Shown: one piece after another, positions 37,001 to 49,196 of the stretch | How positions within the stretch are numbered: position 1 is the first letter of the stretch | Layout: each line of letters opens with the position of its first letter | Origin: [Phialemoniopsis] sp. UDSM-2020 | Taxonomy: Eukaryota > Ascomycota > Sordariomycetes > Thyridiales > Thyridiaceae | Assembly (NCBI GenBank): GCA_018873225.1 | Contig: JAEILZ010000001.1 | Span: 4,154,001-4,218,000, forward strand | Reading direction: 5' to 3' | Length of the DNA: 64,000 bases | Made by a program: the position numbers and the translations under genes | The notes under the pieces: model-generated | Databases searched by the model: none | What the model saw: the letters and a program-made list of their open reading frames with translations, nothing else | What the model was told of the DNA's origin: nothing

Positions 37001-39196
37001 TGCTGAGGTCGACCATCGAGCCCGGCCCCCAGGTTCAAAAGATCGTCATGTCGATCAGGACGATGACGCTCTGACCAACTTTAGCGAACTGGCTGCTTTC
37101 TCTTTGGAGTTAGCTTTACAGTGTCTTGCCCGTTCCGGGGAACAAAGATCGGACGAGATGGCTTACAATATGGTCGACCAGCAGGCAGAGGAGCGCCCAA
37201 TGACTTCACAAATAGATGCTAAACGCCAGCGCCAGGTAGGTGCGGGAGCAGCCATCCACCGTTCCTGGAAGAGAGGCACAGTGACTTTGTGTCCCGGCGG
37301 CCCAGCAAAACGTTATTTCGCAATTCAAGGTTCATACACCACTTGTTCCCGTGCCTGAGGCGTCTGGGGACTCCAGACTTCGGAATAGTGAGATAACTTG
37401 TCGCTTCTTTCTTTTCAACTCAAACCCAGACACAACCCTAGAATGAGACAGAAACGAGACCATCCTCGATACAGCAGGATGTCATAAGCCCATGTCCCAC
37501 GAAGATGAGATATGATGCAACTGGAAAGCATCGTCGACACTGGAGACTGTCCCACGGCCCTGACGTCGTAGTCCACCTGTCAAAGTTGACAGCGATCGAC
37601 GCGGGCTACTCCTCTACGAAGCTGCCTGGACAAGAAAATAGACATCAATATGCAGCTCTTGGGAGAACCTGGGATGGCGGGGAGAAAGACGATCCTATTT
37701 TTGTCGGCGACGATCGCCAACAACCCCCCACACGCAAAAAGGACTCCATCCATCTCCCAGGGGGATTGATTAGGCGCAGCAAGCGCAGCTGTGCCGACCT
37801 CCTTCGCGACCGAAAAATACCATTTGTCGCCGAAGGCCTTACCAGACGCGATGCCAACCCCCATGTTAGGCCTCGTCATCTTGCATGAGGTTGCTCGAGG
37901 TCTGGACCGCGAGACCTCTTCTCGCGGCAGAGGGGGATTAAGCGCGGTTTCGAGACTGCTGACTGCCTACCTACTAGATCAGAAGGATCAGTACCTTGCA
38001 AGAAAGGTGATCCTCACTCCTACCATCTCAGTGTTTGTATGTGGTAATCGATGCTGCCATTAATAGGCCTGCGGCAGTTATGACCATTGCCAAGATTAAT
38101 TATAGACGCAAGCGAGGCCTTGCCGATCCCACCGTTGCAGTGACCTTGTGTCAAGTGCTGCAGGACGTTGTTCATCTGAAACCAAACCTGCATACCTCGC
38201 TTCTTAGGACCCAGGTGACAGGAATGGGACTTGAATCTGACGATGTGAAACAGATCCCATTGACAAACATCTTGGCGAGGAAGCATCACATGATACAGGA
38301 TAGTCTCGAATGTAGAATCTCTTCAATTCACTCCTCGACCTCAACAGGTCGACTAGCTAGCTACTACTTTCCATGGCTGTCATGCAAGACAACCACATCT
38401 CGTCCTCTCCTGCAGCGCTCTCATCATCAAAACAACAAATCCCACGCGCAGCTGGGAGAACTCTTCTCCTCTCCTCGCGAACCTCCCTTTCTCTCCTCTC
38501 CGTCCCCTTCACCTGGTTCATAGAAATTATACAATACGCGCCAAAAAAGAAGCTTTTTGGTATCATGTGGAAGAAGAAGAAAAAAACGCGGCGAAGCAAC
38601 GAGCGAGTGATGTTTGCGCTGAGTATCAGAAATCTTGAGAAGCTGGAGAAATCAAAAAGATTTGAGACAGTGAACATGATCAGAGTAGTAGGAAGAACTC
38701 GCGAGGCTCTGGCGCCGCACGAAGATGCTCTAGCATGTACAAGAAAATGCATCGCAAAGGACAGGTAAAAAATGGCGAGGCGGCGGTGTGTGCCTCTGTC
38801 AGATCTGGTCGAGGGTATTCATGTGCATGTGTTCCCCGAGTCGATTGGGTAAGTAAGTGACTCGCGATAGTGGGAGGTGGTGACCTTGCCGGAAGCTCAT
38901 TGGTGGCCTCAATGTCGAAAAGGTCTTGCTTTTCGGAACGAGCGCTGGGCTCTGAGGGACTGATGTCAAATCGGCCTCGTGGTGCATGCGCCGGGGTATA
39001 AAGGATTGTCATCATGGTAGAAACCGTCGTCATGAAACCGAGAAGAGGCTGTCTTGAGCGGCCTGCGGGAGCTCGCAATGGGTCAATTGGGTTCAAGGAA
39101 TGTGTTGAAGTATAAGTGCATGTGCGCGTCACGGCCGCGCATCATGTCATGACATCGAGTCAATCGTCGTACGTAGTAGTCTCGTCTGGGCTCTCT
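34007..39196. other. Long gene-poor region upstream of NUC-1
   Basis: This covers about 5.2 kb with no supported gene. The part next to 34006 is NUC-1 promoter and leader. An ATG-started frame from about 34671 down to 34354 on the minus strand could be an upstream ORF if the leader is that long. A hexamer-like GATGGA run lies at about 34448-34470. The frame at 37580-37879 (-) starts with ATG and has a protein-like composition, but nothing else supports it. Confidence 0.45.
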
Positions 39197-41554
39197 TCAG
39201 AAACGTGACTGCTCTCCCAAGTTCAGCCAGCTCATGTCGGAAGACGTGGCGGCCATGGCAAGCTGAGGTTGTCGGCTGACGCCCGTGGGCGCTGCGGGCT
39301 TGCCGTTGCTGGATGCCGATGCTGGTGCCAGCGGAGTTGTGAAGCTGTTTCCACTGTATGCACTGCTTGGTGCTCGCTCCGTGCCCCACGGCTTGGAGTC
39401 AGACATGGAGGTAGGATCCCATGCTTCATGAACGCTGGCGGGGATGCCACTTGAGTAAGCGGAGAGGCTGGAGACTGCGCTGGTAGGTCGCTCGATCTGG
39501 CCACGCATTCCGTCCATACCCAGGGCACTAGGATCGTATCGGGAGATGGTTGGCGAGCCCGAGTTCACACGACTGAACTGCGGCTTTGCCTCCGGCATCA
39601 CAGGCGGAATTTGCAGGGGCGGGACAGTCGCAGAATCCTGGGTGATGCGATGCGGGTTTGAGTACTGGCTGCTCTCGCTGAGTACCGTGGAGCGCTTAGA
39701 CGCGCCGTTTCCACTGCCGTTCCCGTTCCCGTTCCCGCCGCCGTTGCCGTTGCCAAATCCAAGGATGTTGAGGGCACTGCCGCCGGACCAGTAGCGGTTC
39801 CACCCGGAAGACCTTCTGGTGCCGTCTTGAGGATCAGGCCTGTTGCCTGCAGGACGAGGCTGTGCCACATTCGAGTCAAATGCGACGCCTCTCTCGTCTC
39901 TAGCGACTGATCGCGTGGGTGTCGACGCGTAGTTCTGCTCCGCCATCTGCGGAATAGGTTTGCTGATGGTGCTCTTGAAAGCCTTATTGAATATGCTGCT
40001 CGTGGAGCTCCGCCTCGAGTCCTTGCTATTATTTCTTCCTAGGCCACTCTTATTCTGGTTGTTGACATTGCTCATCAGGATTGCCATCGACGAGAATGAC
40101 GTTTGAGAGCCCTGCTGCTGGTGGCCGCCGCGGTAGGTACCACGAGTTGGCCCTTGAGGATGGCTGTCATTCGCGTACCCGAAACCACCCTTCTCGCCTG
40201 AGGCCGCGCCGCTTGCGCGACGATTATGGGCTGCTTGGCTGAAGTTTTGCTTCTTGGCACGTCTCCTCCGAATGCAGATGTAGATGATGAGAAGAATCGC
40301 GCCGAGACCACCGATCGAGCCGAGAACAATGCCGAGCAGGGTGTTTGCCGACATCATACCGTCTTGCGGTGCTGCGGCCACTGGGGCAATAGTCTCGGAT
40401 GCTGTCGGGGTCGGCGTAGCAGAAGTCGAAGCTGGTGTGGTTGACGAGGCAGTCACAAGGGCTGAGGTGGACGTTGAGCTCGCAGACGTCGTAGAGCTGG
40501 TGGAGGATGAGGTGGATGAGACACTCTGTGCCAAGATTTTCTGGTCCCCGAGTAACTCGGTGGCATCCTGCCAGCTGTTTGCCTTTGTGTCAAACACGCA
40601 TAGAATGTCGTCGGCGTTTCCTCCAGCAGCGACAACCAGACCACTGGTATCCTGAGCCAGAGCGAAGTTGGTCCTGACCGACGTCGGAGCCAAGGTCGAG
40701 TTATACTTCGGCCAGTCGGCTTCGGTGAGGGCTTTAGTCTGTCTCCTCGACCGTTGCCGGCTTCGACGTCGGCTTTCCCTCTCCTCCGACCTTGTCGTGA
40801 TGATGCCAGAGTTCTGTACAGGAAGACCCTTGCCATCTATCAACACGCTCCTCGTGACCTGATTGGGTGATACACTCATATCGAAGGTCAAGAGATGCTT
40901 TGAGCCATCATCGCCGGTGAGGATGACGGACTTCATGACGCTCGGGTCTTTGGCCAGTGGTGCTGCCAATGTGGCGCCAGAGGGAATCCAGCCACTGCCC
41001 GAATCGAAGAGCATGACGCGCGTATCAGTCGTACCCCCGACCAGAGCAACTTGCGTGGCTGAATATGGGAGCAACATTGGTTTCAACGCAGGAGCAGGCG
41101 GCTCCGCGGGCGCCGGCGACGACCATATCCCGTACGGCTCCGAGGTCTGGATGAGAAAGCTCGCGGAACTAACCCGCAGGGCTCCATCCTGGTTGCCAGC
41201 GTAGACGACAATCCTGCCCGTGTCGCTCAGGTATGCTGCCCCGTGCCCGATCCTCCTCTGCATGTCGAGGGTCCGAGGCTTGATGCTCTCCCACTTTCCT
41301 GTCGCATAAGTGAACTTCTGAAGACCTTGGTAGTCTGCATTGCCTCCTTGGCCGCCGACGACCCAAAACTCGGCGGGTGAGCCAACACAGGCACCCCCAG
41401 TGACGGACTCACCAGACGCTAATTGCGTCCAGTTGGCACCTGGCGACAGCTCCAAGGATTGGAAAGTCCCGGCCGAGAATGTGTAAAGAGTATTGCTGAA
41501 GATTACGGAACAGAGATCGTCGCCCAGTGGGACGACGGGCTTGGGAAGAGACAT
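39197..41554 (-). CDS. Kelch-like single-pass surface protein with Ser/Thr stalk
   Basis: An intronless gene encodes 785 residues. Residues 1-340 look like a kelch/galactose-oxidase-type propeller, with repeats ending in Gly-Gly (FWVVGGQGG, VALVGGTTD, LVVAAGGNAD) and W/Y positions at regular distance. A Ser/Thr-rich stalk at 343-388 should be heavily O-mannosylated. A membrane span at about 405-428 is followed by RRRRAKK, giving an outside-N orientation, and a cytoplasmic tail of about 355 residues is rich in Ser, Asn and Gly. No cleavable signal peptide is seen and I found no upstream signal exon with an ATG. The layout resembles wall-stress or polarity sensors. I recall relatives being labelled 'pre-mRNA splicing factor CLF1' in databases. 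The membrane layout does not fit that name. An Arg/Ser-rich tract (255-274) interrupts the propeller. Confidence 0.8.
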   Translation of the reverse strand: MSLPKPVVPLGDDLCSVIFSNTLYTFSAGTFQSLELSPGANWTQLASGESVTGGACVGSPAEFWVVGGQGGNADYQGLQKFTYATGKWESIKPRTLDMQRRIGHGAAYLSDTGRIVVYAGNQDGALRVSSASFLIQTSEPYGIWSSPAPAEPPAPALKPMLLPYSATQVALVGGTTDTRVMLFDSGSGWIPSGATLAAPLAKDPSVMKSVILTGDDGSKHLLTFDMSVSPNQVTRSVLIDGKGLPVQNSGIITTRSEERESRRRSRQRSRRQTKALTEADWPKYNSTLAPTSVRTNFALAQDTSGLVVAAGGNADDILCVFDTKANSWQDATELLGDQKILAQSVSSTSSSTSSTTSASSTSTSALVTASSTTPASTSATPTPTASETIAPVAAAPQDGMMSANTLLGIVLGSIGGLGAILLIIYICIRRRRAKKQNFSQAAHNRRASGAASGEKGGFGYANDSHPQGPTRGTYRGGHQQQGSQTSFSSMAILMSNVNNQNKSGLGRNNSKDSRRSSTSSIFNKAFKSTISKPIPQMAEQNYASTPTRSVARDERGVAFDSNVAQPRPAGNRPDPQDGTRRSSGWNRYWSGGSALNILGFGNGNGGGNGNGNGSGNGASKRSTVLSESSQYSNPHRITQDSATVPPLQIPPVMPEAKPQFSRVNSGSPTISRYDPSALGMDGMRGQIERPTSAVSSLSAYSSGIPASVHEAWDPTSMSDSKPWGTERAPSSAYSGNSFTTPLAPASASSNGKPAAPTGVSRQPQLAMAATSSDMSWLNLGEQSRF

Positions 41555-44500
41555 GGCGTCTACAATCTATTGTCGTGATCTGGTTCGAGTTCGGGTCGAC
41601 CAAGCTGGGATTACTCCACCTCGGAGTGAGGATGTCGTCGGTTGACTAATTGAGTATCACTGCGATAGCATGTCGATCCGAACAAGATATGTTGCTGTTG
41701 TCCAAGTGTGTCTGGTGGAAAAGGGGGTTTCGTTCGTGTCTGCGTCGGAGACGGTGCAAGACCTGTTGCCGCGACTGCACACCGATGTGTCGAGACGACG
41801 TCGAGAGCCCGTTGGATAAATGGCGATCCAAAGTCGAAGAGAATGGCAGGCAAATTGTCGACGGCACCCGGACCCGGTGGTGGTTTTCTGCCTTCGAATG
41901 CAAGTTGCAAAACGGACAGCAGAGGCGAGAGCAACAGCAGCAAGGTGAGAAAGGGTGAGGACCGGCCCCTTGTCGAGCAAGCAGGAATGATCTACAGAAC
42001 AAAGTTTTGCTGTTTGCCCAAAAGCAAAGAGAAAACGTTTCCGTAGCTCGGAATGATAGGTAGATCCCCAGGGAGGGAGGTGATTGAGGAGGAAGGAAAA
42101 GGAAACAACAGCCCTGATCTCCTGACGGGCTTCGTGTCGCAGGTCTGGGGTTGGTGCAGCGGAGCCCAACACGGATTGGAGTGGTTTGCTCGCTCGGTGT
42201 TTTTGGCTAATCTCTTTGGGCGTGTCGTGAGCTCCAATGGTCCCCTGTCGACTTTAATAAAGTGGACGTTATAGGGGGGGCAACCTCGTGGGACGACGGA
42301 CCAGGTTTGTGTTATTTTTCCTATTGCTGAAAGGATCGTCTGTGGGTTGGAAGCTGTTGACCACACACTGCCAGTCCTTGTGCCGTACACGTAGAATATG
42401 AGGATCTAGAGTAGGATCTAGTGGAGGCGAAGGGAGAGAGTTGAGAGGGAAGATGGAATGGGAAAAACAACGGCACCACACATCAGATGCACATTGACGA
42501 AGACACACACACGTCGAGGCACGACGACATGGCGCCAGAGACGAGAGGAACGAGGACGGCAGACAGCGAACGAGGCGCAACACTCGGATGGGGAGGCACA
42601 GCTCCAACGAGGAGCGGACGAGGAAACGGTTCCACGAGAAAGTGTGGTTACAGGGGTGCGGGAAGACGGGGACAGGCGACAGGGGCAGGGGTAGCACGAA
42701 TGGACGGACAAGGATGGGCCTCAGCGAATGGCAGCCCCCAATGCCTTCGGGTAGGGGACGCTATTTCCCATTCTTAGGTACTCTGTGCCGCTGCGATACG
42801 TGAAGAATGGCACCAAACATAGCAGGATTGGCTTATGAATAGAGCCCTCCTCAGGTATCTGACCCATGGAATGGTACCTTGCTGGGGGGACCCATGGCGA
42901 GTGGCTGGGTGCCTGCAGCGTCTCTCTCCTCCCACCAGACTTGTCGAGCCAGAAAAAGGGGGTGAGTGGGGCCGGTCTCAGGCACAAGCGCAAACGAACC
43001 CTCGTCCTACGCCGTACCTACATTGAACACCGTTGCTGGCCAATCGACCCTGCACACAGAAAAGCCACAGATACTTCAACATGACGCCCACGAGAATCCA
43101 AGAGAAATAAGGTCAACGGACGTCCGCGTTCCTCAGCGGCATTATCTGCCGTTTGGGGGCGTCTTCTTGGGTTCACTTGGTCATTTCATCAGGAATTGGG
43201 GCGCAAGCAAGAGCGGGATGGGCAGACAACAAATCGTCCTGAAGGCACGATGATACCTACGCTCTATGTCACGCACTTGCCTCTCTGCAGAGTACGAAGT
43301 AGGGAAAGTCTGGTGTCTGCTTGGCTTGGTGCAAGTCTGTTTCCTCCTAGGATTTCCCTTCCTCGCCCACGGTCGTGACCGGGGCTGGCGAGTGATTCGC
43401 CCCAAAGCATCAAGCACGACTCCTCAGCTCATATTAAAAGGCCGGGGAGGACGCTATGCGACACCCTGCAACAGACCAGAAGAATGGGTTATCACGGTCG
43501 GCGATGCTTGCCAGCCGGCGCGTGAGCGCGTGATGGGATACAGGACTGTGTGATGGTTGACAAGAACACGCTACGCACCATGATTCCCATACCAGTGTCG
43601 CTTTTCCCACCCAGTACTGGCATTGGAATGCTGTCAGGCGACGCACGCTCCAGAATCGCGAGCTTTCCCCCTCTCTCACCTTGGAGGGTCAAGAGGGTCC
43701 CGCCAGACGGAATCCCCACTGCTTGGTGCTGTCTGGGGGTGGGAGGCCGAAGAGCTCCGCCGCAACCCTGTGCTCTTCTGCCTGAAACGCGCCTATTATC
43801 GACCCCTGGACTAGCGCAAGGTGCTCTTTTGCTGCTCGTCGCTAACATCTCATTCGCTGGCTCACCTGTCAAGTCGCCTTCCCCTACCGGCGACGGTGCG
43901 AAGATCGTTTCCCTCACGGCCGCGGTCTCGAGCGCTGGCTGCAACCACTGGTATCGCGCGCCAGCAGGCAAGGGATGTCACTGGCTCACCGCCGGCGCTT
44001 CGCACCGGTGATGTCAGTGAAGGCACTGACAGAAGTATTTCGATTATCGTGAAAAGCAAAGAGAGAGCGGCGCCAGCATGTCTCCATGGAGCCTAGAAGG
44101 CCAAAGGGATTTTACACCTTGCATCCCATGTGTTTGTCGTCACAGCGCCGAGGCGGTTAGCGAAGGCCAGGGTCCGCTTTGAACGGCTGCCCCTCCCGAA
44201 CACCACCAAAATTACGATCACCACACAGATTTCCGCTTAACACGAGGATTGCTAACATCGAGATTCAATGTGCAGACTTTGAACGGGACTGTTCAAAACT
44301 TTCAACTATGACGTTATATCATGTTTTTGTGGGACGCACCATGGGTGAATAGGAACAATCTGCAATTAAAAATTGCGTCAAAGCATTATGCTGGTATGGG
44401 GGACTCTGACGTTCATGGATGTCTCTGCACCGTTCCCAATTACCAAAAGTAGTCGAGAATACGATGCTGGGTTTTTAGCTGACGGGCTGCGGCTCAGTAT

Positions 44501-46144
44501 AGGACAAGCTACAGCGGTCAGTTGATCTATTTTTCTGCCGCACTTCACTTTAGAGATGCGCCAGACTCATCCGGATTGTGGCCGTCTGAAGCAAGGCGCA
44601 ACAAGTCGCCTCTGGTCTGTTCTAGCCCAACGCTGTCTCTATCCCTGGCCTCGTTCCAGGTCTCGAGGCGAACGCCAATACCGCCAAATGTTTTGGTCTT
44701 GAAACGGACCGAGCTTGTTCCTTCGCCGCTCTCAGTGCTATCATCTGTACTCTTTATTTTTGGAAAAGTCATGGTATGGGAAGTGACGTGTTGACAGCAG
44801 CCACCCCATACTCACACCCATATGGATGCGCTTATAGATCCTGAGTACCTAAGTAGGTGCCTCGCTTGATATAATATCTCTAAAGAGGGCTTACAAGCAT
44901 TGCATCCCGTTCAAGCAAGCACCCTCCGGAGCCGTCCAAGATAACTTCCTCTTCATGTCAGCGAAACAATATCCCAGGCCTCTAGAAATGGTCATCACGT
45001 CACACGGCGGTGCGCGGCGTCGAGCGACCAAAATAAGACTCCCCGAGCTGAGGCCTCGAGCCTATTTTAAGCAAAGCCGTGAGTTGGCGTCTCGCCAACA
45101 GCACCACCGTTATTCTTTGCAGGAAGTACGATTCGGGATGCAAGATGCGCTGATGCAGCCCCCAAGGGCTGTGAGATCCCTCCTCCTTCATCCCATCTTC
45201 ATCTCATCTGAACCCGTATAGAGCATCCTCAGCCAGTCATCCTTCTCCATGTGCCGATTCGGGGTGGGGGCTTGTGGTCAACCAATGCTGTAAGCGCCGT
45301 GCTGTGAATGGACCCCTTCTCTTGCATCCGTGGAGCCCTCGCGGTTCGCACGCCTTCAAAGAACTGTCAAGAAAGGGAAGCCGACCGGGCACTTGGGCTG
45401 TTCAGTTAAGCTGAATGAAAATGGCTATATCCCCGGTAAGGAACGGTAGAAAGCGCGCGGCATATGATGAACAAGTACCGACGGGCAGGGAGATCATCTT
45501 CGATCTGCTTCCTCCCCGTACTTAAGCGCTCTCAGCCTTGCAGAACCCGTCGTCACGCATCGATCTACACTCAGTGATCTTCTCGCATCAATGATTGGCT
45601 TGGCGATTGTTGATCTTACCGTCAAAAAAGGCACATGTCGAAGCACAATTTCATTCTCTACATTACGACCGTCGTTCAATCGAAGAATCACGATAACATA
45701 GTTCACAGCATGCAGTGATACAAGGACACATGTTTTCTTTGGACTCGAGATCCTGTGTTTATTTTATTCTCGCTGGCTAGAGGCCGTGACCTCGCCAACC
45801 CCTGTTTCTTCCTCCTTGGTCTCCGTCCATTCTTCACTAGACGACTTGATAACCCGCTATTCCTTCTCTCGAAAAGTCAAGACGCTCCTTGAGAAGATGA
45901 TCAATCTCAAAATGGTATAGGCCTCCTTCTATCCTCCAAAAAAATGACTCGCAATCAAAGCAGACGAACGCATCATGACGATTTGCCTCCCCCAACTCCT
46001 ATTCCATGCCGAAATGCAATTGGTCGTGACTGTCAAACTCAAGTCTTGTGGTGATGTGATTGTTGTACAGTGCGGTATACCCTATCGTCGACGAGCCGAC
46101 CGAAGAGTGTACCTAGATGTATTCCTCCTGATGCTGCTTGCACC
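41555..46144. other. Long gene-poor region between kelch gene and MEX67
   Basis: About 4.6 kb without a firmly supported gene. The left part is promoter of the kelch-like gene and the right part MEX67 3' UTR. One small minus-strand frame (44545-44772) is listed separately as a candidate. Others (41657-42172, 42269-42697, 43492-43971) overlap frames on the opposite strand and lack recognisable features. Confidence 0.45.
44545..44772 (-). CDS. Candidate small orphan protein or exon (75 codons)
   Basis: This frame starts with a true ATG and has a protein-like make-up: MTFPKIKSTDD, Ser/Thr/Glu-rich next, then FGGIGVRLETWNEARDRD, LLRLASDGH and SGASLK. It is rich in charged residues and has no Cys and only one Trp. 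Most chance frames here are Arg/Ser/Cys-rich, so it stands out, but it has no recognised domain. It may be a short independent gene or an exon of an unrecognised one. No splice partners were identified. Treat as tentative. Confidence 0.25.
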   Translation of the reverse strand: MTFPKIKSTDDSTESGEGTSSVRFKTKTFGGIGVRLETWNEARDRDSVGLEQTRGDLLRLASDGHNPDESGASLK

Positions 46145-48410
46145 CTATGCTGTGGCCATGAAGACCTCTGGACCGAGATTTGGCTGCAAACAAAGTTAGA
46201 AAAGCTGAAAATCTTGACAATGTTGATCGAGTTTACTCACTCTAATCTCGGCGAACTTGGCCAGTGCCTTCGTAAAGTCCCATCCTACTTCAGCTAGGCA
46301 CATTTCCGAATATTGCGGGTTCATGTTGGTTTGCTTCGACAGCTCCACAACCATCTGCTGTTTCTGTTCCATCTCGCCCGGAGCCGACGCAGCCTGCGGG
46401 GCCTGAGGAGCCTGCGGGGCCTGAGGAGCCTGAGGGGTCGGCGTGGGAACCGGGCTGTGTGCTCTCAGTGACAGCATGTCGCTGACCACACGGATGGGGT
46501 TTTGGCCGGGAGCACCAGGTCCGAGGACGAATGTTCGAGTGAAGCTACGCTTGCCAGTCTTGCCGCTGGAAGGGTCGATCTCTTCGAACTCGCCATGCAA
46601 CGAGATGATCAGACCGTCGACGCCCACCGGGCTGTTGCCAGAAGGATCGGGGATCCCGGACAGCGGGTGGCAGTCGACAATGTATTTGCTGAAGTCGGTC
46701 TTCAGATCCGGATGTTTCGTGACGGGAAGTGTTTTCCACATCTCGCTGATCATTTTGCCACCTCTCACCAGACGCTGGACCCGAGCGCCGATGTGGGTGA
46801 TCTTGGTCAGATTCCGGGAATACCTCAGGTAGGCGGCCCACGGAAGGACTGCTTCGCCCTGATCCCGGGGTGTGTGAGTTGTGACGCAGAGCGAGAAGGT
46901 ACTGGAGTCATCGTAGCAGAAGGATGCCAGTTGAGTCCGGTCAGAGTCGTACATGGGAATGAACTGAGTCAAGAATGCCTCAGCAATGCCGCTCTGATCA
47001 CGAAAGTCGGCGCCGTACTGCGGAAGTGGGGATGGGCGCGCGGCGGCTTTTGCGGCTTCTGCAGCGGCAATTTGTTCGGGTGTCCGGACTGGGATATTAC
47101 TCAAGATGGTCAACTTGGGGAACCACTCGAGCACCTCGGTCTGATGATTGGGCTCGGCGAGCTGGATAGGGTTGTCGTTGAGAAGAAGAGTCTCGAGGTC
47201 CCGGAACTGGCCCCGCCATCGACCAAGGCTCTTGAGACTCTTGAATTGATTGCCACTGAGGTCAAGATGCTTCAGGTCTGGGAATGTTTCTGCCAGAGCG
47301 AACACCTGACCCACCCAGTCGATGCTGTTGTTTGCGAGGGTCACACTCTCGACCGCTTCACGTTTGGCCTTTGCAGACGGGAAGGTCTCGTCGCAGATGG
47401 CCATCAAAACTCTGAAGGTCTTCTCGGCCCTATCCTTGTCTTCGAGATAGCCCATGCCAATCAGGATGGGATCTTGTCCGAGTGCAGAGAGATCGAGGAG
47501 TTTTCTCTCGACGTTGTATCGCTGACCCAGAACTCCCTGCAACTGAGCCTTGCGCTCCTTGGTGTCCTCTGATAGCTGGCCCGGTTTTGACTTCATGTCC
47601 CGGTTCCAGTGGTTTGGCCAGCCGCCGTCAACCTCGCTGATAATGAGTGTTGATCCGGCGAATTGCCAATTGTTTAGTTTCATGATCTCTTCGGCGTCCT
47701 TCTCGTTGACCATGATGAAGAGGTTAAAGTCACGGTCCAGGTGTGACTGCTAGAAAGTTAGCAAGGCTGATGCAACCTTGATACGCAATGTTGGCGCATT
47801 TTCAGGACGACGGGATAACCAGGAGCGGCTGTAGGTGAGGTGTATTGTCTCTCGTTTGCTTGCTGAGTGGCTTGATAACGAGTGTGGACCTTCGACTTCG
47901 CTTCGGACTTCCCGTATCCCTCATGGATCGGATTTCTACACATACCTTTACGATGATAACTTTTCGCACGCCGAAATGAGTGGCCTTTTTCTCAATGAAT
48001 TCCAAGGCGGAATGTTCTCCTCGGTCCGCGTTGTTGGCTGCCTTGCTCTTGTCCAGACCCAGTACCTTGAAAACTTTTCGGACTGGTACCCTCTTCTTGG
48101 GTAGGTCTGAGATGCGGCTGGAGAGATCGGTGCCGGTGCCGCCGAGGTGCCGCACGATCTTCTGTTCTTGTGTCTTTTGACGCGTTGTCTTGGAGGGCTG
48201 TCTGCCGCGACCGGTGGCTGACTTTCTCGAGTCGCCGTTGGTGGCAGGAGAAGCGCCCATCGTGAGGTCGCCATCTCGATCAACTCGGGTCGGTGCGCCT
48301 CGACGCTTTGAGATGCCTGCGCTCTTCGTATTGGCGGTGCCGCGGGTAGTGCTTCTGGTATTTCTACCTGAGCTGGCCGTCGCGTTGCGTGGGCCGGTCG
48401 GAGGAGCCAT
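46145..48410 (-). CDS. MEX67: mRNA export receptor Mex67 (TAP/NXF1)
   Basis: Three minus-strand exons (48410-47946, 47749-46241, 46183-46145), all joined in phase 0, predict 670 residues. The basic N-terminal tail (TRVDRDGDLTMG) leads to an RNA-binding RRM-like region at about 130-200 that spans intron 1. Leucine-rich repeats lie at about 287-375 (VTLANNSIDW, LKHLDLSGNQFKSL, LETLLLNDNPIQL). An NTF2-like domain at about 407-587 (FLTQFIPMYDSDR... to VVSDMLSLR) pairs with Mtr2. A Gln-Ala-Pro repeat linker (595-608) precedes a UBA domain (about 614-670) that binds FG nucleoporins. The last 13 codons (PNLGPEVFMATA) come from a tiny terminal exon after a 57-nt intron with a CTAAC branch site. Without it the UBA would end abnormally. 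The protein carries mature mRNPs through nuclear pores. It is divergent from MPH1. Confidence 0.92.
46391..46432 (-). repeat. Gln-Ala-Pro coding tandem repeat in MEX67
   Basis: Four to five consecutive QAP units are encoded by a 9-nt repeat in which alternate codons differ, giving an 18-nt higher-order pattern. It forms the flexible linker between the NTF2-like and UBA domains. Length variation between strains is likely. Confidence 0.8.
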
Positions 48411-49196
48411 GATGATATGTAAGGGCAGCGAGATGGCGGAAGGATACAAGAGACCGCGATTTCGAGTAGTAAAGGATAGATGCTCGAAGCGGCTGCGGGT
48501 GTAGACTTGTCGAGAGTTCAGATGCGAAGGTCGCGTGGTGCTGGTTTTTTGGAAAGTCAAAACCAGTCGCTGAGTCGGTTGCGCCGCTGGCAACAAAAGT
48601 GACGGGAAAGAGAATAAGGAGTGGTAAGAAAGATAGAGACGGGTCGGTTCTCTCGATGAATGCGCTACGTGTGAACCTGAAGCGCAGTCTGCTCTGCACC
48701 CGTGCCCTTTTTGTAGGCGGCCGACGAGATGTTGAGGTGAGGGTGAAAACAAAGAGGTTGCCCTGCTTGCGGCAGAACAATAGTGGTCGTTCAGGCTTTA
48801 TTCCATGGGCGGTCCCAAACCAAGCAATGACGAGCATTGCTAGCGTGCCCAGCCCCACTTTCCCGTCAGGCGTATCAGATAAGAAGGTGGAAGGTGAAGG
48901 CAGCCGCGAAGAGTGGTGCCTGATACATGACTAAGCTGATGCCTGAGCCTTGCTTTGCACGGAGGCGACCTGATTTCCTAGGCTGGCGTGTCATGTGAGC
49001 TGGTGACGGAGCGGCGGCCAGCTGCGCGTCTCTCGCGCCCTCAACGCGTAAAGTGGATTGCCCAATAGGATGGAATATCGTCAACGATGATCACAGCCAT
49101 ATCATGCTCTCATAACCAGCAGTAAAAAGGACTCACGGTGTAGGCTACTGGGTTCAATTATGTGACACCTATCTTACATAAGAGGCCTCGCAGACC
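48411..49196. promoter_or_regulatory. Divergent promoter, MEX67 / MPH1
   Basis: This is the only DNA between two opposite start codons (786 bp), so both promoters lie here. I see no gene and no clear TATA box. Confidence 0.55.

Noticed and set aside
37580..37879. 99-codon ATG frame on the minus strand
   Set aside because: Composition is tolerable, but a plus-strand frame covers the same bases and there is no further support in a 5-kb region where such frames are expected by chance.
41611..41943. Hydrophobic start (MLLLLSPLLS-like) upstream of the kelch gene as a signal-peptide exon
   Set aside because: The frame begins at TTG, not ATG, and no splice join into the kelch frame was evident.
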